64,000 nucleotides of DNA. Origin: Bacteroides sp. (GTDB lineage Bacteria; Bacteroidota; Bacteroidia; Bacteroidales; Muribaculaceae). A model generated the notes under the pieces. The model saw nothing but the letters and a program-made list of their open reading frames with translations. It ran no database searches and was not told the origin of the DNA. The stretch is taken from assembly GCA_014802265.1 (NCBI GenBank), contig JAAVCP010000071.1:62001-126000 (forward strand), given 5' to 3'. The translations under genes were made by a program, and so were the position numbers. Shown one piece after another: positions 37,439 to 47,273 of the stretch (the stretch's first letter is position 1; every line of letters begins with the position of its first letter).

Positions 37439-37482
37439 CGTATTGGTGTTAATTGTTTGATTGTTATGGTTATTTCAGACCA

Positions 37483-37512
37483 CAAAGATAGTGATATTAA
37501 TTTAAAAAACAA
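37483..37512 (-). promoter_or_regulatory. Promoter of the C10 protease gene
   Basis: TTG (37510-37512), 19 bases, then TATCTTTG (37483-37490), a clean Bacteroidetes promoter 45 bases before the ATG. Confidence 0.6.
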
Positions 37513-37575
37513 TAAAACACTATGTTTTTTTTCTAAACTCAGATTCACTTTATCTCACAATATGTTTTATAACAT

Positions 37576-37613
37576 AAAAATCGGGTCACACTTTAAAGTG
37601 CAACCCGATTTTT
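37576..37613 (-). terminator. Hairpin terminator of the SusCD operon
   Basis: 19-base arms (37576-37594, 37595-37613) with two mismatches, GC-rich centre CGGGTTGCACTTT on the minus strand and a T run, 22 bases past the lipoprotein stop. Confidence 0.7.
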
Positions 37614-37634
37614 ATTAATTTATTATTAAATTTA

Positions 37635-38573
37635 TTATCTCTTCATCACTATATCAGTAGCGGCATCCAACGCGCCAAGCTGCTGGTCAAATGATGAATC
37701 AGCAAAATACCATGCAAAACCCATAGCCTCGTCAAAAGTGATTGTGTTGTAGTCTTCACTTATGATACCTGTCAGGACAATATCATTAAGCGTCATACTG
37801 ATACTTCCCTGGGCAGTGCGCTGAGCTGCAATAAGCCACATCAGGTAAGTGGAATCTTGACTATATGTACCGATGGTCTGAGGAATAATGATTTCAAGAT
37901 ATCTCATGTCAATTGACTCGTCATCAAAGAAATATACCTGAGCAGAAGAAAGACCGTCAGTGGCGTAAGCAGGATACATACCGTCAAGTGTAAGTTCTAC
38001 GCCAAATTTCTTGGAATCCTCATCATAACCTGACAGAGAAACACTCATACTCTGTTCAGCATTATTAAAATCATAATAAGTCATTGACCATGATCCCTGT
38101 ACTCTTTCATAAGGATTGGAATCATTATCTTTTATAATTACAAGAGTAGTAGCCGCAAGACCTACAGAGGCACCCTCTGCTGACTCAATAGTGACGATAA
38201 AGCTTCTGTCTTCATTTATCTCTTTGTCATCAACAGTATAGATCTCGATATTGCCCACCATATCGTCAGCTGATATTGTAATCACATCAGATGTGACTAT
38301 ATAGTTACCAATCCAGGCGCCGTTTGACTCCTCAAAGGGTTTTGCAGGATTGTTACCTGACGGGTCTACTTTAACCTTGACTTTGATATCACCATTAGGG
38401 GTACCGGTAATTTTCACCGGCACAACAAATCTGCCGACATGCTCCTTGATAGAGATTTCACTTTTTTCCATTTCTACTGTCACATCAGAGGCAGTGTTAT
38501 AATCTTTGCTGTCGGAACAAGCAGACATTATAAACGCACTCAATGCAACAGCGAACAACTTTATATATTTCAT
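37635..38573 (-). CDS. Calx-beta-like surface lipoprotein of the SusCD operon
   Basis: 312 residues. The lipobox is FIMSACSD (Cys19). Residues about 30-150 form a Calx-beta-type domain (VTVEMEKSEISIKEHVG, then IYTVDDKEINEDRSFIVTIE, VIIKDNDSNP). The rest is a beta-rich domain of unknown type with lipocalin-like alternation. As the third gene after susC and susD (27 bases after susD) it most likely sits on the cell surface as an accessory glycan- or peptide-binding protein. Confidence 0.75.
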   Translation of the reverse strand: MKYIKLFAVALSAFIMSACSDSKDYNTASDVTVEMEKSEISIKEHVGRFVVPVKITGTPNGDIKVKVKVDPSGNNPAKPFEESNGAWIGNYIVTSDVITISADDMVGNIEIYTVDDKEINEDRSFIVTIESAEGASVGLAATTLVIIKDNDSNPYERVQGSWSMTYYDFNNAEQSMSVSLSGYDEDSKKFGVELTLDGMYPAYATDGLSSAQVYFFDDESIDMRYLEIIIPQTIGTYSQDSTYLMWLIAAQRTAQGSISMTLNDIVLTGIISEDYNTITFDEAMGFAWYFADSSFDQQLGALDAATDIVMKR

Positions 38574-38600
38574 ATAATTATTCGTTGATAGTTAAATTAA

Positions 38601-40145
38601 TTAATAACCCGGATTCTGCTCATTGGCAATCTGAGGATTCGCTTCCAGCTCATCTTTCGGAATTGGCCATACATATCTGTAATCACCAGACAGATAGGTC
38701 ACCTGAGTGCCGGCATATACAAGCACTTCCGCAACTTCCTGGTAGCGAGAAGTGTAGTCAGTAGAACGAGTGAAACCGAGATTCCAACGACGGAGGTCGC
38801 TGATACGGAATCCCTCTCCAATAAGTTCTTTGGTTCTCTCCGCACGGATTTCGTTAATAAGAGTAGTGCCTGAATAGGTCTGTTCCTCATAGTTATACAG
38901 ACGTGCCTTGCGGATATCATTCAAAGCCTTATTTGCCTTTGTTGCATCGCCTGATGCAGCGGCAGCCTCGGCAAGGATAAGGTAAGTTTCACTCAAGCGG
39001 AAAGGCTTGGGAAGATTCTTAAGTGCATTAGTAGAGGTAGTATTAAGGCTTGGATTACCTGGATACTTGATAAAGCAAGGGGCACTATAATAGCTACCTT
39101 CCACCTTTAATGAACGCTCTTCAAAGAAAGTGTCATAACGCACATCATTATCTTCGTCATACATAGCCAATGCATTAGCAGCAGCTACATAATCTGCTTT
39201 CTCCGGATCTGCATTTATCCATATTGAACCTGTTGCAGTCACTGCAGTAGCCTGTACCTGATCACCGTAAAGCACAAACAAAAGCTCGTTGCCTGTATCA
39301 TTAGTCCAGATTTGAGAGTAATCTCTTGTGGTGCAAAGTTTGTAATTGGTGTTACTGATCACAGCCTCAGCCTTTTCTACTGCCAGAGCATATTCACCAC
39401 GCAGCAGGGCAATACGTGCCTGAAATGCTTGCACAATAGAAGTGTTCAGATAATAGGAGTTAGGTTTACGGAAAGCAATTCTGTCAGTAAGACCGAGAGA
39501 CTGTTCGTAGGCACTCATGTCATCGTAAGCATCTGCAAGGTCCTGCTCAATCAGGTCAAATGACTCTTTAAGAGTGTTTCTACCAGGATATTTAGCATAA
39601 TCACTGGTTGGATCGTAGACAGTCACAATAGGCACACCCGAAGCCTTAGCATCAGGGTCAGTCAGAGTATATGCCTGGCAGAAATGGTCTACAAGATAAT
39701 AATAGCTGTATGCACGAGTCCACTTTGCCTCCCCTCTGAAGAGTTGCAACTGTATTTTTTCCTCTTCCGTAATCTCATCAGATTCGAGCATAAGATCACA
39801 ATAGTGAAGGAAATAATTCACAGACGCGATGGAAGCATAGGGATTCGACCATGCACCGGTAAGATCAGTGGTGTTGGAACTGAAGTTACCAATACTCATA
39901 ACGCCAAGGGTATTACCGTTATTCTGCATACCGATAAACATATCTGCCTGAATGTCAGTATAACCAATATAGGCACCGGCGGTAAAGCCACGAAGCGTAT
40001 TATAGAAACCATTGCGATATTTGGCAAGGTTGTCAAAGGTTTCAAGTGCCGTGAGGTCGTTCAACTGACCTACAGGTTCTTCTGTAAGGCTGCAAGAAGT
40101 GAACAAGGCACCTGTTAATATAGAACTTATTAATAATTTTTTCAT
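38601..40145 (-). CDS. SusD/RagB family nutrient-binding lipoprotein
   Basis: 514 residues. Lipobox TGALFTSCSL (Cys18). Family features: GFYNTLRGFTAG early, WTRAYSYYYLVDHFCQAY in the TPR region, LSETYLILAEAAAASGD late, and EIRAERTKELIGEGFRISDLRRW near the end. It is the surface lid and binding partner of SusC. It lies 20 bases after susC. The nutrient is unknown. Confidence 0.94.
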   Translation of the reverse strand: MKKLLISSILTGALFTSCSLTEEPVGQLNDLTALETFDNLAKYRNGFYNTLRGFTAGAYIGYTDIQADMFIGMQNNGNTLGVMSIGNFSSNTTDLTGAWSNPYASIASVNYFLHYCDLMLESDEITEEEKIQLQLFRGEAKWTRAYSYYYLVDHFCQAYTLTDPDAKASGVPIVTVYDPTSDYAKYPGRNTLKESFDLIEQDLADAYDDMSAYEQSLGLTDRIAFRKPNSYYLNTSIVQAFQARIALLRGEYALAVEKAEAVISNTNYKLCTTRDYSQIWTNDTGNELLFVLYGDQVQATAVTATGSIWINADPEKADYVAAANALAMYDEDNDVRYDTFFEERSLKVEGSYYSAPCFIKYPGNPSLNTTSTNALKNLPKPFRLSETYLILAEAAAASGDATKANKALNDIRKARLYNYEEQTYSGTTLINEIRAERTKELIGEGFRISDLRRWNLGFTRSTDYTSRYQEVAEVLVYAGTQVTYLSGDYRYVWPIPKDELEANPQIANEQNPGY

Positions 40146-40165
40146 AATGAACAGTATAGGCTTTA

Positions 40166-43100
40166 TTATAATGTTAGCTCAAGACCAAATTCATACTGAC
40201 GTGTGTTAGGATAACGGAACTGATACATATTTGTCAAAGGCTCCGGATCATAACCACTAAACTTAGTCACTGTGAAGAGGTTGCGGCCTGTAAAATGGAG
40301 AACGAGATTGCCAAGATGCATAGCATTCAGCACTTTCTCAGGAAGCTGATATGTCAATGTGAGAGTCTTCAAGCGAAGGAAGGAAGCATCCTCAAGCAGG
40401 CGGTCATCAAATTGAATTTCCTGACCGGCATTCGGATAAATGGTAACATCACCCGGCTTAGTCCAGACGTTAAGCATATTGACAGACTGGTTGAAGCTGC
40501 TACCCATATTTGCGTTCTGCATAAAGTAAAGGTCATTATTCATGATATACTTGTCTGCAGCCCAGTTGAAGTCAGCAGAGAGGGCGAAACCTTTCCAACG
40601 AGCATTTGTACCGAAACCACCAGTCCAAGGTGCATAGTAGCTCTTACCTGTCATGACAGCGTCTTCATCCTCGTTGTAAACTTTTGTAAGGTTGCCATTC
40701 TTATCATACCACTGCTGTCTACCGTCACGGGGATCGACGCCTGCATATCTAACATTGTAGAATTCGCCGGCTGAATGACCCACTTCATAACAGAAACCAT
40801 AACCTGATAATACATATTTGTCACGACCATTGAAGAGCTCTGTAATCTCATTGTGGTTATAGTTGAAGTTGGCTCTTACGCCCCAATACCAATCTTTTGT
40901 ACGGATAATGTCAGCCTGCACGCTTACATCGACACCTCTGTTGACCATTGAACCGATATTACCGGTACCACTACCAAAGCCTGTGGTGTAACTCCATGGA
41001 ATACCCATAAGCATATTTTTGGTAGTCTTATTATAGAAGTCAAAGTCAACAGTCAACTTGTCAATAAATTTCGCCCTGAAGCCAGCATCGAAAGAATACA
41101 CAGTTTCCCAAGTCAAGTCATAGTTGGTAGGACTTGCAATACCCAAGCTCTGGGAATTATTAGGACCATAACCTACGCCATAAGGGCTGACTGCACCATA
41201 AAACAGATAATCACCGATACTTGAGTTACCTGTCGAACCGTAGCTGACACGCACCTGAAGTTCATTAAGCCAATCCACTAACTCAAGGAATTTCTCTCTC
41301 TTGGCATTCCACATTGCACCCACAGAGAAGAAACTTGCATACTTGTGACGCGGTGTAAATTTAGAGCTACCGTCACGACGGAATGAAGTCTCAAAGAAGT
41401 AGCGATTATCATAATCGTAGGTTCCCTTAAAGAGGAGTGAATTGAAAGTACTCTTGGAATAAGACTGCCCAAGATTGCTTGGAGTAACCGTAGTAGCCTG
41501 AGACAAAAGCATCAGCTGACGATCCGTATAACCCTGTGCAAATACATTGAAAGCCTTGTTACGCTCAATTATTGACTCCTCACCGAAAAGCAATGTCATG
41601 TTATGAACATCGTTAAACAGATGGTTATACTCTGCGGTATGAGTATAGGTAAAGTTTGTCCAACGCTGGAATGCCTGTGAGTTTGATCCTTCATTTATGA
41701 ATCCGGCATATTGACCGGTATAAGGATCTGCATCTCCAATCCAGTCACCCATCGGCGTCTGATATGACTCATAGGGATAGGAAAGACCTGATGCCTGGTA
41801 ATCAAGAGCATCAACAGCCTGTTGTGCCCTGATGATAAGACCCTCTATAGGGCTGATCTGCTCATACAGGTTGACATTGGCTGTCACTTTTGTTCTCTCC
41901 TGTTTTCTTGTCTCGGTAATAAAGTCAGGAACGGTGGCACCACTGAAGTGAAGATACATAGCCTTCTCTCCATATACTAATTCTCCATTCTCGTCAACTG
42001 TGTAATAACGAGGAGAATCGTATGGCATTGCCCAGCGGGCAAACACCATCGGGTTAGAAATATAGATTCCATCGTTCGAGATCTGACTGTTAGTCTGATA
42101 TTTTGAGTAGCCAAGGTTGGTCTTAACACCTACACGGAACCAATCATTAATTCTGCTGTCAAGGTTAACACGAATAGTTTCACGGCGCATACCTGACTGA
42201 GTGATGATACCTTCCTGGTCATAATGGTTAACAGAAAGATAATATGACAGATTTTCAATACCGCCGGAGAGAGAAGCATCTAATGAATAAACAGGTGCAC
42301 TGCTGTTGAATGTTTCTTTTCTCCAATCAGTATCAATTCCGTATTTCATAGCTGCATCATAGACATCTTGAGAAACCGGACTACCGATTTTATCACGGAA
42401 TTCAATATACTGTTTTGAATTCATCATCTCAATACCGTCTTCCACCATCTGTGACCAACCATAGTTTGCACGGAATGTAAATTTAGGAGCATCGCCATAG
42501 GCACCTCTTTTTGAGGTAATAACGATTACACCGTTGGCTGCACGAGAACCGTAGATAGCCACAGCAGAGGCATCCTTAAGAACTGTAATATTCTGGATGT
42601 CGTTAGGGTTAAGAGTGGTGAATATACTTGCATCAACAGGAGCACCGTCAAGCACGAACAATGGAGTTGTGCCGGCACCCAGTGAGCTTGTACCACGAAT
42701 CTGAATAGACTGAACAGCCGATGGATCGCCTGAACCGGAATAAATGTTAAGACCCGGCACCTGACCCTGAAGGGCGTCAACGAAAGTAGGTGTAGGGATG
42801 TTTTCCAATTCAGCGGCACCTACTACTGCCATAGAACCAACCACTGAACCAACTTTTTTGGCAGAACCGTAACCGATAACTACAACGTCATCAAGATTCT
42901 CACCGGCGGTCTTTAGTTTCACAACCATTCCGTCAACCAAGTCTACAGTCTGGCTTTCATACCCGACATAAGATACCTGGACTTTCTTTACACTTGAGGG
43001 AACAGTGAGTGTGAAGTTACCGTCAAGGTCGGCTGCAACACCCTGCCCTCCGCCGATTGGCATTACAGTGGCGCCGATCAGCGGATCACCATTAGCCGCA

Positions 43101-43192
43101 TCGACCACTGCACCGTGTATCGTCTTTGTCTGCGCCTGCAAACCAAGAGTACACGCCACCAGCGTCATCAAGATTAAAAACAGTTTTCTCAT
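40166..43192 (-). CDS. SusC/RagA family TonB-dependent outer-membrane transporter
   Basis: 1008 residues. Signal peptide, then a carboxypeptidase-regulatory-like domain (about 23-105, GAVVDAANGDPLIGATV and VSYVGYESQTV), TonB-box-like DDVVVIGYGSAKK, plug domain with LQGQVPGLNIYSGSGDPS and the SusC signature LFVLDGAP, and a 22-strand barrel ending RQYEFGLELTL. It imports oligosaccharides or peptides with energy from TonB. No sensor, ECF sigma or SusR regulator gene is next to it; a long leader precedes it. Confidence 0.95.
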   Translation of the reverse strand: MRKLFLILMTLVACTLGLQAQTKTIHGAVVDAANGDPLIGATVMPIGGGQGVAADLDGNFTLTVPSSVKKVQVSYVGYESQTVDLVDGMVVKLKTAGENLDDVVVIGYGSAKKVGSVVGSMAVVGAAELENIPTPTFVDALQGQVPGLNIYSGSGDPSAVQSIQIRGTSSLGAGTTPLFVLDGAPVDASIFTTLNPNDIQNITVLKDASAVAIYGSRAANGVIVITSKRGAYGDAPKFTFRANYGWSQMVEDGIEMMNSKQYIEFRDKIGSPVSQDVYDAAMKYGIDTDWRKETFNSSAPVYSLDASLSGGIENLSYYLSVNHYDQEGIITQSGMRRETIRVNLDSRINDWFRVGVKTNLGYSKYQTNSQISNDGIYISNPMVFARWAMPYDSPRYYTVDENGELVYGEKAMYLHFSGATVPDFITETRKQERTKVTANVNLYEQISPIEGLIIRAQQAVDALDYQASGLSYPYESYQTPMGDWIGDADPYTGQYAGFINEGSNSQAFQRWTNFTYTHTAEYNHLFNDVHNMTLLFGEESIIERNKAFNVFAQGYTDRQLMLLSQATTVTPSNLGQSYSKSTFNSLLFKGTYDYDNRYFFETSFRRDGSSKFTPRHKYASFFSVGAMWNAKREKFLELVDWLNELQVRVSYGSTGNSSIGDYLFYGAVSPYGVGYGPNNSQSLGIASPTNYDLTWETVYSFDAGFRAKFIDKLTVDFDFYNKTTKNMLMGIPWSYTTGFGSGTGNIGSMVNRGVDVSVQADIIRTKDWYWGVRANFNYNHNEITELFNGRDKYVLSGYGFCYEVGHSAGEFYNVRYAGVDPRDGRQQWYDKNGNLTKVYNEDEDAVMTGKSYYAPWTGGFGTNARWKGFALSADFNWAADKYIMNNDLYFMQNANMGSSFNQSVNMLNVWTKPGDVTIYPNAGQEIQFDDRLLEDASFLRLKTLTLTYQLPEKVLNAMHLGNLVLHFTGRNLFTVTKFSGYDPEPLTNMYQFRYPNTRQYEFGLELTL

Positions 43193-43329
43193 ACTTTAAT
43201 TTAAATTATACAAAAGTTATTATTGCTTTCTGTTTGGTTGCGATTTTAAGGTTTTAAGGTTGCTCGGAGACCAAAGGGGTGATCATAGGCATCAGATGCT
43301 TATCCAAGCAACTTGTAAATGCAAATTTA
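43193..43329 (-). promoter_or_regulatory. Promoter and potentially structured leader of the SusCD operon
   Basis: TAAATTTG (43322-43329, minus strand) is a -7 element, giving a leader of about 120 bases. In it, 43304-43312 and 43259-43267 can pair in a 9-base stem (GTTGCTTGG with CCGAGCAAC), enclosing about 36 bases with a further GCATC/GATGC symmetry. A leader element controlling the operon is possible; no known riboswitch class is recognised. Confidence 0.45.
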
Positions 43330-43751
43330 GCAGATTTTAAGACTTTAATAAAATAAGCTGATTTCATTTAACATAAATTTACAATTAAGAGTATGGATAT
43401 TATGCCTTAAATTTATGTTTAAAAACATATATTCTCACACTCTGTTATCCTCATAGTCAAATTATGATATAAAATGCATCATTTTTTATAATTATTAGAA
43501 TTTCTATCTCCATATATAAAGCAAAATGAAATATTATATTTTTAATTCAAAACATTATTATTTGTTTCACTTAATTAAAAAAATATTATTTTCTTGATAG
43601 GTGACTATTTTTTAACTTAAAATTTCTATAATTTTAACATTTAATTGTTAAAAATTTTAATTTTCAATTAATTTTTACTGTTTTTCAATAAATAGTATAT
43701 TTGAATGATGCTACACTAATCTTCACGATTTTTCTCTTCTGAAATGGCAAA
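43330..43751. other. AT-rich intergenic region without a gene
   Basis: About 420 bases, strongly AT-rich (long A, T and TTTAA runs), no credible reading frame on either strand and no repeat noticed. The part nearest 43330 holds upstream promoter sequence of the SusCD operon; the rest is unexplained. Confidence 0.6.
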
Positions 43752-43795
43752 GTTAACTCCATTACAAATAAAAAAATGTTTGTAATGGAGTTAAC
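43752..43795 (-). terminator. Distal hairpin after the SPOR lipoprotein gene
   Basis: Perfect 17-base arms (43752-43768, 43779-43795) around an A-rich 10-base loop. Together with the next hairpin it would separate the amylase/SPOR operon from the SusCD promoter. Confidence 0.55.
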
Positions 43796-43802
43796 GTAAA
43801 GA

Positions 43803-43831
43803 AACCAGGCATCATAAAATGATACCTGGTT
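43803..43831 (-). terminator. Hairpin terminator of the amylase/SPOR operon
   Basis: 13-base arms (43803-43815, 43819-43831) with one mismatch and a 3-base A loop, 29 bases past the SPOR gene stop. Confidence 0.65.
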
Positions 43832-43859
43832 ATTAATTTTTAAATTGCTAATCAGAGCT

Positions 43860-44369
43860 TTAGCGACACTGAAGGATTGTTGGGGTCCCTTTAAGTCCTA
43901 CATAGACCGCTTCCTTATTTTTACTCATATATTTGTCAACTTCATCAGCCGCCTCTTCCAAAGAGGATAAACTTGCCACAACCACATAGTATCTGTCATC
44001 TGTAGCTTTTGCTCCAAATGCTTTGTAACCTGCCGCCTGCAAGTCTTTTACCTGTGCCTCACAGTTTGTAGGCATCTTATAGACTGCCACGGCTACATTA
44101 TAAGGCTTAATCTCAGCATCAGCATTAAGCGGACTCAATCTTAAAAACAAATAATCATATTGCTTGCCATTGATCTCCTTCTTTTCAGGATCGCCAATGC
44201 GAGTAAACCCTGCTGCCGGGAGATTAAGATCAGCATCATGCTCCTCTGCCTGTCGCTTGGCAAGGGCGGCGTCATATGCCGCCTTATAATTTTTCTCAGT
44301 GGGCTTACAGGAAGGAAGCAGAATACTTCCCGACAACACAATTGCCACAAACAGTATTTTCTTAATCAT
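43860..44369 (-). CDS. SPOR-domain lipoprotein
   Basis: 169 residues. Lipobox ILLPSCKP (Cys21). The C-terminal half (about 90-155: YNVAVAVYKMPTNCEAQVKD, then GYKAFGAKATDDRYYVVV) has the SPOR beta-alpha-beta pattern that binds glycan strands stripped of peptide at division sites. Its start overlaps the amylase stop by 4 bases (ATGA), so the two are co-translated, an odd functional pairing. The SPOR call is by pattern, moderate. Confidence 0.65.
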   Translation of the reverse strand: MIKKILFVAIVLSGSILLPSCKPTEKNYKAAYDAALAKRQAEEHDADLNLPAAGFTRIGDPEKKEINGKQYDYLFLRLSPLNADAEIKPYNVAVAVYKMPTNCEAQVKDLQAAGYKAFGAKATDDRYYVVVASLSSLEEAADEVDKYMSKNKEAVYVGLKGTPTILQCR

Positions 44370-46246
44370 AATTTCTCAAGAATACGGGTTTCCCTCGGTT
44401 TAAAATTCTTAATGGCTCCTGCCGACTCTCGCAAAACAATGGTTTCACCCGTCACCACATCCCTATAAGCAGTCCCTACCGGTATCACTTCATCATATCG
44501 GCTCATGTCGACGTCAATCGGGATATCTCTACCATTCATCACCACTATAAAGGAGTCATCGCCGCTTCGGCGTTCATAAAGGTAAAGCCCATTGTCAGGC
44601 ATGAAATGCTTCATGCCACCTTTTGCAGCAGCGTTGCTTCCCTTTCGCCATTTATTGACAGCAGCTATATAATCATACGCCTCATTCTGCAATGGGGTCC
44701 TCCCCTCTTTAATAAATGAGTTGACTTTGTCACCCGGGAATCCTCCGGGCATATCCTTGCGTATCATTCCGTCGCCTCCTTCACGGGTGCCGCTCATAAG
44801 CAGCTCGGTGCCATAATATATTTGTGGTATTCCCGGCATGGTAAGAAGCAGCGTAATCGCCTGTTTCCAATTTTGTAAAGAGTCTATGTCACTTTGGATT
44901 ACTCGCTCAGTGTCATGATTGTCAAGAAATCGTAGCACCCTAAGCGGATTTTCATATACAAAATCAAGTGCCAGGTGATCATATATCTTGTTAAGACCGT
45001 TCCACGGATCAGTATCTGCCTTAAACGGCGCAAGATCTGCCGATTTTATCATCAAAGGGAAGTCCATCACTGTCGGCAAATGTGTATCATTACCCGAAGC
45101 GATTGAAAGAGGTGAACCACCCTGCCATCTGCCAATTCCGGCAACATCCCCAAACCAGCATTCCCCTACTATATTAAAGGAGGGATATTCAGCAAGCACA
45201 GCATCAATCCACCCTGCCATGGCTCTCTCGTCGGCGTATGGATATGTATCCATGCGGATTCCGTCAATCTGTGATTCCTCAATCCACCATATTGAATTTT
45301 GAATCAGATATTTCATAAGATGAGGATTACGTTGGTTCAGATCAGGCATGTCTCTGACAAACCAACCGTCGGCAGAGATCTTTTTGTCATAATCTGAGGC
45401 ATATGGGTCAGTAAGGGTTGACAGGCGGTAATTAGTCTGATGAAATTCATCGGGAAAATTCAGCCAGTCTTTACTTGGCATATCCTCAATCCAAGGGTGA
45501 CCTATTCCGGAATGATTAAAGATCATATCCATGACGGTCTTTATACCCCGGTTATGAAGTGAGTCAATCATCGCTGAGTACTCCTCGTTTGAACCGAAAC
45601 GGGGATCTATGGCATAATAATCAGTGGTGGCGTAGCCATGATAACTGCCACCTTTACCGGGCATATCGTTTTCAAGCACCGGATTCACCCAGACCGCAGT
45701 GACACCCAAGTCATCTATATAATCAAGATGGTTTATTATTCCTGCAATATCACCTCCGTGACGCATATTGGGGTTCTCACGGTTCACCTCCGCCCGGTGT
45801 TTCATACGTGCCACCACATTATTAGAGGGGTCGCCGTCAGCAAAACGATCGGGCATAACAAGATATAGCACATCTCCGGCATCAAAACCCTGTGCCCCTT
45901 TCTGCGGCACACGTTTCCGGAGTTCGTACTCCTTCTTTACTGTCTTCTTCCCCTCACTCCATTTTAGAGTCATCTTCCCCGGCACGGCAGCCGGAGAAAC
46001 AGAAAGATATACATACTGCCAGTTAGGAGAGCCGTTAAGCCGAACCACACTGTCAACCTTTACACCCGGATAGTCAACTGAGAATTGAGAATTTTTGATA
46101 TTATCACCATATACCTGAAGCTGAAGCGACGTGTCATGCATACCCACCCACCAATGAGGAGGGTCAATACGATCCACACTAAATGCGGCAGCCACCGACG
46201 GGCTTGTAATAGCCGTCAACATAAGAATCTTAGTTAAGCTTTTCAC
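44366..46246 (-). CDS. GH13 alpha-amylase / cyclomaltodextrinase (SusA-like), exported
   Basis: 626 residues. Signal peptide, then an N-terminal cyclomaltodextrinase-type Ig domain (about 22-120), then the GH13 barrel: DDLGVTAVWVNPVLEND, nucleophile Asp in DGIRMDTYPYAD, acid Glu in IVGECWFGD, and FLDNHDTER with the third acid. A C-terminal beta domain (from about 550) has DIPIDVDMSRYDEVIP. It breaks starch-derived oligosaccharides or cyclodextrins in the periplasm. It is separated from the SusCD operon by terminators, so a shared substrate is plausible but not shown. Confidence 0.92.
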   Translation of the reverse strand: MKSLTKILMLTAITSPSVAAAFSVDRIDPPHWWVGMHDTSLQLQVYGDNIKNSQFSVDYPGVKVDSVVRLNGSPNWQYVYLSVSPAAVPGKMTLKWSEGKKTVKKEYELRKRVPQKGAQGFDAGDVLYLVMPDRFADGDPSNNVVARMKHRAEVNRENPNMRHGGDIAGIINHLDYIDDLGVTAVWVNPVLENDMPGKGGSYHGYATTDYYAIDPRFGSNEEYSAMIDSLHNRGIKTVMDMIFNHSGIGHPWIEDMPSKDWLNFPDEFHQTNYRLSTLTDPYASDYDKKISADGWFVRDMPDLNQRNPHLMKYLIQNSIWWIEESQIDGIRMDTYPYADERAMAGWIDAVLAEYPSFNIVGECWFGDVAGIGRWQGGSPLSIASGNDTHLPTVMDFPLMIKSADLAPFKADTDPWNGLNKIYDHLALDFVYENPLRVLRFLDNHDTERVIQSDIDSLQNWKQAITLLLTMPGIPQIYYGTELLMSGTREGGDGMIRKDMPGGFPGDKVNSFIKEGRTPLQNEAYDYIAAVNKWRKGSNAAAKGGMKHFMPDNGLYLYERRSGDDSFIVVMNGRDIPIDVDMSRYDEVIPVGTAYRDVVTGETIVLRESAGAIKNFKPRETRILEKL

Positions 46247-46290
46247 CCTTAATCAATTAGTAATTAGAAGTTATTAATGGGATTATTTGA

Positions 46291-46349
46291 TAATAAAAGA
46301 TAAACGACCAATGATTAACTAAGAAGTCATCACTGATCGTTTATTATTA
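46291..46349 (-). terminator. Imperfect hairpin terminator after the coiled-coil lipoprotein gene
   Basis: About 21-24 base arms (46291-46315, 46329-46349) with a few mismatches, 36 bases past the stop at 46385. It also separates that gene from the amylase downstream. Confidence 0.6.
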
Positions 46350-46384
46350 ATAATTTATATTCAATCTTTTGTACTTATCATTGA

Positions 46385-47248
46385 TTAGTCGACTTGGATC
46401 ACGAGGAACGAGGTCATACTCCAGAATTCCTTGGGATTAGTGATCTTGAGAGTCTTAATCTTATCTTCATTTTCAACAAGCTCATAGGAATCTTCCGGCA
46501 TATTAGTCCAGATTTTCACCTTCTTGGAACCTGTAGGGATAGTGGAGAGGGTACGCTTGTCAGCCTTAGTGAAATAAGATTCATTGAATTCACCTTTCAA
46601 CACTTTAGTCTGACCAAGGAATTTCTTTTCAAGAAGACCATTCTTCTTTAACTCCTTATTAGTTCCGATAGCATAATATACTGTGTTGGCAGCATTCTCG
46701 GCAGCTACTGTGGCAGCCTCGGCAGCTTCCTTAGCCTCTGTCTCTACCTGTACCTGCTGTTGAGCTACCGCAACCTTATTAGTGAGAGTATCGATTTGCT
46801 GACGGGCAGACGCCAAATCATTCTCGAGTTGTGCGATTTTAGTATCTTGCTTGGCGATGCGATCTTTCAACTGAGTGATGGTCTTACTCAATACACTGTT
46901 TTCTTTGCCTGTGTTTTTCAACTTGGCTTCCATCTGATCGAGAAGTTGCTTATTAGCGGCAAGGCGTGCCTTGATATTGGCAAGATTCTGGCGGATTTCG
47001 GCACGACGATCCATACCCTCACCGGCACCCATATTATATAGGAGTCCTTCCTGCATATTAATTGAGTCAAGACCGGTATAGATATCACCCATAAGAAGCA
47101 TTAATGAGTCGTTGAAGCTGCTTGCCTCTGCATACTCAGCAGACAGTTCTGCAATGCGGACTGAATCTTCAGCCAACTTCTTGTCGGTGCCGGAGCATGA
47201 AGCAAGCATCAGTGCCCCTATGCCCATAATGATAATTGATTTTTTCAT
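46385..47248 (-). CDS. Coiled-coil lipoprotein of unknown function
   Basis: Start set at 47248 (MKKSIIIMGIGALMLASC), since this gives a lipoprotein signal with Cys18; a longer frame starting at 47332 would run into rsmI. About 287 residues. Residues about 100-195 form a long coiled coil (LKDRIAKQDTKIAQLENDL), with an Ala-rich end. The C-terminal domain (about 200-285) is compact, with VYYAIGTNKELKKNGLLEKK and KVLKGEFNESYF, similar to a conserved Bacteroidales family. The layout, lipid anchor plus coiled coil plus globular head, suggests an envelope structural or spacer protein. It overlaps nothing once the short start is used, lying 25 bases after rsmI. Confidence 0.7.
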   Translation of the reverse strand: MKKSIIIMGIGALMLASCSGTDKKLAEDSVRIAELSAEYAEASSFNDSLMLLMGDIYTGLDSINMQEGLLYNMGAGEGMDRRAEIRQNLANIKARLAANKQLLDQMEAKLKNTGKENSVLSKTITQLKDRIAKQDTKIAQLENDLASARQQIDTLTNKVAVAQQQVQVETEAKEAAEAATVAAENAANTVYYAIGTNKELKKNGLLEKKFLGQTKVLKGEFNESYFTKADKRTLSTIPTGSKKVKIWTNMPEDSYELVENEDKIKTLKITNPKEFWSMTSFLVIQVD

Positions 47249-47273
47249 CACTTTTTCGATATTTAGTTTATAG

